This document shows, piece by piece, positions 58,017 to 64,000 of a stretch of DNA of 64,000 nt. The DNA is taken from the NCBI GenBank assembly GCA_007922195.1, contig ML681994.1:50196018-50260017 (forward strand). Reading direction: 5' to 3'. Under the pieces are notes generated by a model, which saw only the letters and a list, made by a program, of their open reading frames with translations, ran no database searches and was not told the origin of the DNA. Both the position numbers and the translations under genes were made by a program. Each line of letters starts with the position of its first letter. Within the stretch, counting starts at the first letter, position 1. This stretch comes from Podocnemis expansa (taxonomy: Eukaryota; Chordata; Testudines; Podocnemididae).

Positions 58017-60555
58017 CACTGTTCCCTCTAAGGTGCGCGGCAGCACGGCTGCGCACTTAAAAAAATCCTGCCGTGCAAGCTTCTCCTGCCCCTGCGCATG
58101 GGGCAGTTCAGGGCGGCAGCACGGCTGAGGTTGGGGCCAGGCAGTGCTGGGCTGGGCCTGCCCCACAGCCAGGGAACAGCTAGGAGCTGGAGGCAGCAGG
58201 CCCCGGGTCCTGCAGCAAGGCCGAGAATCGGCCGGGGGTGCCTGGGCTGGGCTGAGGATTGCGCCAGGACACAGTACTCTGGTGCATCTCCCCTCGGCTG
58301 GAGGAAGGGAGGGTCTGTGGGATGGGGCCAGCCCTGCCACTCCTCCCTCCCTCCCCTCCCTTCCCTGGAGCCTGTGGAGGCTCTGCCCCTTCCAGCTGGG
58401 GCCTGGCCATTCGTATGGCCAGCCCCAGCCTCCAGCCTGGGCTCCTCCTTGCTGGCCAGCACCATGACCTCCTTCCCCCCGCCCAGCTCTTGGGCCAGTG
58501 AAGGGAACTGGGGGGTGGGTTGGGGTGGTCAGGCAGCCGGCGGGGAAAGCAGGGGGCAGGGAGGGTGTATGGTGGGGGGGAGAAGGAGTCGGGATGGTGG
58601 GCTGGGGGGCCGAAGAGGGTGGGGGGTTAGGAGGGCTGGAATGGGGGCAGGGAGCTTAGGGAGTCAGGATTGCGTAGGGTTACCAGGCGTCCGGCAAAAG
58701 GAGGACATGTCCTCCTTTTTGCCCTGCCGTCTTCCAGGCATTTGGGATAAAGTGCAATTTGTCCGGCTTTTTGCTGGATGCCTGGGGCAGCTCCAGAGCC
58801 CACCGCTCCAGAACACATTCTTCTGTCGTTCAGCCCAGCAGCTGCAGCGCCTGGTGGGGTTGGGAAGTTGCAGAGGATCCCTTGCTGGGCTGCTGCATGT
58901 CCATGGGCAGTGAAGAGGGGTGGCCGGGGGCGGGGTTGGCTTCAGCCAGGGAAGTGGTTTGGGTCTACCTTGTTGCTTCTTTCCAGTCTGCAGCTCAGGT
59001 CTACTCCCCCCTCCCCCCATTTTGGGGAAGGCTTGCTCTTATTTTCACAGACGCTGGGGCTTTTCTTCAGCTTCATGGCGTCTCTTACAGAAAACCCTTT
59101 GATACCTGCTTCACTTTCAGCTTTGCTGCCCTGGTTGGCTTACAGTTTCTGGGGAGGTTTCTTTCTCTAATGGCTCAGTTAAGCCAGATCTTTATTCCTT
59201 CTAATAGGCATTGCCTTTCTGTAAATCTTTTGTTTACAGGTCAAGGAAAGTTCATTTTGGGTTGTGAGGACGTTTGAGTGCATGTGATTTTTCAGTTTGC
59301 TTCTCCTTTCCAAGATGAGATTAGTCTGCTATAGATGTATCTTTAAATTTTATTAAGATACACCAAAGTGCAAGTATTATACATTCTAAAGTAGCTACTG
59401 GGCTGGGCCTGATCCTATAGTTTAAATGAAGTCAGTGGAAAATTTCATTGAGCAAGGATTGCAATATTTGTCCCTTTGTTAGTAGTTTATCAAATCACAG
59501 AAAACAAACAGCTTGGTTTTGCCTTTTGCATACATATTCTATGCTTATTTTTATTTTAGGGTGAGTTTCTTTTGGTATATTTAAGAAAAAACTGATCATT
59601 GCATCTGAGAATAGGTGCTGTGGTCTTGGGTGCAGCATTTGATACTCAAAGCCATCTAATTTTACTCCCCCCCATTTGATGTGTATTTCACACAAAAGCA
59701 CTTGGAAAATGTCAATGCTCATATATCCATCTGTGGTTTATAGCAGACATAGTAGGATGTGATGTCTAGAAACTTGCATTTTAGGTAAAAGGTTATGTTT
59801 CAAGCAGGTCTGCACATAAGAACCAGCAGCTCTCAGTTCTGATTGCTCCTTTCCTGTGTGTGTAAAACTTAAACAGCTTGTCTGTGATTTTTTAAAATAC
59901 TGCACAGTGAGGTTCAAAGTAACAGTTATACCAGATTAGTGAGCCTCCCCTACACTCCCCCCTTCAATTTCAAGTGTTGGGGAGAATCCTGCTGACAGAG
60001 ATTACTTTTCCTTTAGAAGCCAACACCTCAAATTCTGCTAGACTTCATGGAGTCAAGGGCCAGCCCCTCCATGTGTCAAACAATGGGAGTGAAGGAACGT
60101 ACTGTGTTAAAACTGCTTTTAATCTTGTCCATAATTGCTACATTAAATTTATTGGAGGTTTGCTTCTATTTGCAACTCACAATGCAAAAATATCAATCTA
60201 GGTAGGAGTTCTGCAGTACGATTCTCCTTGCACCTTGATATAAATATTAAATACTTAATTTTGTAACTCCTTGAAGTGGCTGGCTTTATGGTTACTTTAA
60301 TGTGAAGATGAAAAATACTTAAGCCATTAATTTGATATTCCTGAGCTGCTGCTGTTGCAATTCATCTCACACTGTAACTAGGGGCTAGACAGATTTCTCT
60401 GGAGTTGGGTGATCAGTGGGGCAAGCAAACTTTTTCATTGGTCTAGATTTTTCAATAATTTTTGTTGCAAGAGTTTGCACACAAATTTTATTCAGAAAAA
60501 GTTTTGCACGTGGGTTGAATTTCACACAAGCTGCCAAACCTTAGAGGGAACATTG
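58017..60555. mobile_element. 2.5-kb non-autonomous hAT-type element with GC-rich half
   Basis: Terminal inverted repeats of 17 bp (cactgttccctctaagg against ccttagagggaacattg, one mismatch) and identical atagtaag duplications at 58009-58016 and 60556-60563. The first 900 bp are strongly GC-rich with frames up to 271 codons on both strands that look like composition artefacts; the rest is AT-rich. No transposase domain was recognised, so it is probably mobilised in trans or holds captured unique DNA. A further dispersed repeat begins near 58677 (gggttaccaggcgtccggc). Confidence 0.9.
58696..58719. repeat. Perfect 24-bp palindrome
   Basis: Arms aaaaggaggaca and tgtcctcctttt without spacer, inside the repeat that starts gggttaccaggcgtccggc. 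Nested in the hAT element. Confidence 0.95.
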
Positions 60556-60563
60556 ATAGTAAG

Positions 60564-60645
60564 ACTACTCTTTTCTCTTAAATTATGGAGGGTTTTGCCA
60601 TAAGTTTCAATATTGGAGCTAAGATGCTGCATAAGGACTCAAGCA
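60564..60645. other. Short spacer, nothing recognised
   Basis: Sequence between the hAT element and the MIR-like SINE. Confidence 0.5.
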
Positions 60646-60815
60646 TCTTGGTATAATTCTCAGTCCTGCCACTGACATACTGTGTGATCTTGAGCAAGTT
60701 ACTAACTTATTCTTTGTGCCTCAGATCCCCAGCTGACTAACAGAGGTACTATATCATTGCTTCACAAGGATACACTCTATAATGTCTGGGGTACTCCATC
60801 AGATGGTAGAGATCA
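60646..60815 (+). repeat. MIR-like SINE
   Basis: tcagtcctgccactgacata, ctgtgtgatcttgagcaagt, actaacttattctttgtgcc and tcagatccccagctgac follow the MIR core. The 3' part is weaker. Confidence 0.75.
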
Positions 60816-60941
60816 AAAAAGTACTTTGACAGAAAAAAAAAACTGGTTGCAGCATAAAGTACTTTTGCCTTTTTTTTTTTCAGTTGAAATGTGAATACTA
60901 TTTTCTGTATTCTGGGAGAAGAAATGATGATACTTTAAAAT

Positions 60942-60955
60942 ATATATATATATAT
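60942..60955. repeat. (TA)n microsatellite
   Basis: About seven TA units between A- and T-runs. Confidence 0.9.
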
Positions 60956-61041
60956 TTTTTATCATTTTTGTGATGCAATGGATACATTTTCCTTTATTTT
61001 GCCAAAACCTCATAGAAGGGACAACAGTCACAGTATTGGAG

Positions 61042-61253
61042 CAGTGGTTCAACCTTTGGGTCCATGGACTATGTCTAAGGAATCTCTGAAAGACTTAGAC
61101 TGAAGAGTGACTGAACAGAAGAATTCAACTATATACACAGACACAGCAGATTTCCAAAGAGATCTGTACCTCCATTTTAAATTTCCAAAAAAGCCTGGCT
61201 TCCATTTGAAATGCTTCAGGAGTCCACAAAAGAAAGAAGGTTGAGAACCACGG
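61042..61253. mobile_element. hAT-type MITE, 212 bp
   Basis: Ends cagtggttcaacctttggg and aggttgagaaccacgg. Flanked by tattggag (61034-61041) and cattggag (61254-61261), one mismatch. Ends match the 18756-18933 element, interior does not clearly. Confidence 0.9.
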
Positions 61254-61261
61254 CATTGGAG

Positions 61262-64000
61262 TACAGGAAGCAATAACTGGTTCGTCTTGTAAATATCAAA
61301 ATGAAGCTGATGCGCTAGATAGACACAAAACCCAAACAGACTTGTGGTAATCCAGTTTCTGGCTTGCTTTGGCCATCACTACAAAAACCATTTACTGCTT
61401 TGAATATCCCAGTGACACGAATGGAATTTGTGTTAGATGACAAGATTAAAAAATGATGGAGACAGTAAACCATAATGTAAAATAATTGACATATTCTTCT
61501 CTAATGGAGGAGTAGATGTGTTTGTTTATTAAGATTTCCAGAGAATTTATATTGGAGAATGTGGGAAATGAAGGGGAAAAAACAAATGAGGGGACAAAGA
61601 AAACAACAAGAAGCAAGAATTTCAATACTCCAAGAAACAGAAATGAAAAGCCGGTAGGAATATGAATGATGAGAAAAAGACAAGGTAATGAAATGGGAAA
61701 CAGAGAGATTAAAAGGAATTAAGAAATGTAAAGACATTACAAAGAGCATGCACATAATTCAGGTTAGAAAATTGTGTTCATTTGATGTACTATACAATAC
61801 TTTCTATTTTCCAAGTAGAAAATAGAAAGCCAAAGAGAAGGAAAATCCAGTTTAAGACTATGGTAGGGACAGAGAAATTCATGATCCAACACTGTGCAGG
61901 GACGAGGGACAGATTGCTTCTTCACAAATGGCTCACAACATGATGTCATCCCCATTCCAATTTTAACATTTGCCATCTTGTTTTTCTGTGACTTCCATTT
62001 CTTCAGGTATTTTGTTTTTCACATATTTTGATGACTCCTAAAGCTTTTGCAGATTTGTTTATGAAATCTATTTCTAGCTCATTTTGCCATTAGAGCAATT
62101 TGAAATTTGGCACAAAAGTGCTGGAAGAATAGTAATCATCTTTCACTGCTTAGACACATGGACAGAAGATGAGATTCCAAAGTATGTTTCACAGAGAAAT
62201 GAACTTCAAATGTTTCCACAATTGTTTTCTATTTCACAAATGTTTACTACATTATCAAGCAAGTACATTTTGAGTAAAACACCCTAGTCTTTTGTTTTGA
62301 ATATTCGTCTTTGCATAGCAGCTATGTGCTTAAAAAACCCAAAACAATAGTATAAAATGAGCCTAACACTAATAAAATATTAAAATATTCAATATTTTTG
62401 AAACACTATCTTTGCAGCTTGTTTTAATCCCTCATAAAGGGGTATGTAATTTTAGATGGAAAGCCTTTTCTTAGATGTAGACATCAACCCACATGTATTT
62501 CTATTTTGTTTGCTTGTGTGCATGTGTGCACACATATGTAATAATTCAGTAACATAAGATGGGAAGAAAATTCAATATAATATCAAAAATCAATAGAATT
62601 GTTCCTGTTACAGCTGCTGAATGTCCCTGATAAACAGAAAAGTCAAATATACATTATACCAATGTTCAAGAAAAAAATAAAAGAAATCAATTGCATTGCA
62701 ATACAGTGAGTAGTATTCAGTCAATAAATTCTGAGAATGGATGTTCTGTTTTTGCCTTTTTAATATCTAAAAATTTTGACATTTGCATATTGAAATACTT
62801 GTCTAGATTTTTAATCTGTTGATAACAGGTAGACAGAGAAAATTTGACAATCAGTTGTACTGATTTAGAAAATGACAAGAGAGCCTGTCATTCACTCTAA
62901 TTTTGAAATAACAAAGCACATGTCAAATCAAAATACTTGACTTGTTTTCAGGATATCTCGCCATCTAAATATTTTTGCTTGTTTATGACAGTGTTAACAT
63001 GAGATGTGGGGTGCTGAGAATTTTGAAACATGTGGCCTTCAAAGTTTACAAAAGTACCTTTGAGGGGAAAAAAAAAGTGTCTCCTTTCAAAAGGACAGTC
63101 TATTTAATGTATTTTCAAATGCCAAAGGAAAAGGTAGGGGACAGGAGAAAGTGTTAATTCTAGTTGTTTTCAGCAGAAATGTAGTGATTCCCATTGATGA
63201 AACCAGGCAGTGACACACACGGAAAGAGCACTGTATACAAATAAATCATTCTTGACATATCCCTTGGGCATTTGGCTTTCTCTTGCCATTCAGTGCATTG
63301 GGACGTACTATTATTATTTCCCATGTGATGATGTGTGTGCATATGCTGTCACTTTCCATTGCTGGAATAAGCAGTTCAAGCTGAATTGTCTGTATTTAAA
63401 TATTCCTTCTTTTCTTCCCAAGTGAAAAGTTGTTCTTGTGCAATTTCAGGACTTACTGAATTTGGTCAGCAAATAAAAACAGCATTCTTTCTTCTCATCC
63501 CCCATTTCTAACTCTAAAATCTAGATGTATTAACAGTATTGTGGGCTGTTTCTAACATATATTGGATACTGGTATTTAAGGACTAGCTAAAGCAGGCAAA
63601 ATGGAGCTCTGCCTTCTAGTCCTATTGATTTCCAAATGCAGGACCTGCTCCTGAAGGTACTGAACGTGAACATCTACCATTGACATCCCAAACAATTCTG
63701 AATGCTCATCCTCTGTCCAGATCAGACCCAAAGAAAGGTGCAGTACATGAAGCAGTCTTAATAATCATATTTTTATTTTAAAGTGACACTTTTCTTTTTG
63801 TGTTTTTCAAGGACATCAGATATGTGATACACATTATTTCTTCTACCGATGCATAAACATAATAGAATAAGGCTGTTTATCACCATATATAATCAGGACT
63901 AAGACCTGACGCCTGATCACAATTTCAGTTGGCTGATCCTAAAAGGAAAAAGGTTCTTCTTTTGTTAACCTCCCCCTCCACCTTTTTTTTTCTGATCCTA
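61262..64000. other. No gene recognised
   Basis: AT-rich unique-looking DNA with a purine-rich stretch at 61555-61745. Short frames only. Confidence 0.6.

Noticed and set aside
58028..59277. Frames of 118-271 codons in the GC-rich half of the hAT element
   Set aside because: Overlapping frames on both strands, biased composition, no recognisable domain; probably a stop-poor GC artefact.

Overview
This window is vertebrate nuclear DNA made almost entirely of interspersed repeats; I found no host protein-coding gene I can defend. CR1-type LINE 3' ends (minus-strand copies begin with the tcatagaatcatagaa signature), Penelope-like fragments, an R4/Dong/Rex6-type LINE, old MIR-like SINEs and many short palindromic DNA transposons point to a non-avian sauropsid, most likely a turtle. 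That assignment rests on recalled repeat families, not on a search.

Layout. 1-~665: LTR-like remnant. 2075-2541: first TTCGAA-rich palindromic element. 3787-3826: (ATCT)n, then a second palindromic element (3827-4229). 4236-9168: an almost full-length R4/Dong/Rex6-type LINE with a tRNA-like head, a readable reverse transcriptase and a C-terminal nuclease; its 3' UTR is split by a 1484-bp solo LTR (7642-9125) with a 5-bp duplication. 11671-11945: nested inverted repeats. 13622-14755 and 41194-42259: long relatives of the palindromic family with GC-rich cores. 16200-18150: an old minus-strand LINE broken by a palindromic element and a younger CR1. 18202-18588, 22199-22394, 23088-23243, 29777-29893, 39757-39925 and 42849-42938: short foldback elements that look Penelope-related. 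18756-18933, 49654-49841, 57743-57953, 58017-60555 and 61042-61253: hAT-type elements, each with an 8-bp duplication. 24690-25985, 47247-48955 and 50723-52810: CR1 pieces on both strands. 34940-35690: a decayed Gypsy-type gag/protease with a SCAN-like capsid segment. 42263-42836: a Penelope GIY-YIG nuclease fragment.

The repeats nest inside one another, so their order of arrival can partly be read: LINEs came first, palindromic elements, the solo LTR and the foldback units later. No operon or pathway is present. The most unusual content is the abundant palindromic family built from TTTCGAAA-type words, with interchangeable cores and visible CpG decay. The remaining stretches look like intron or intergenic DNA; a few AT-rich segments could be conserved non-coding elements, which only alignment can tell.
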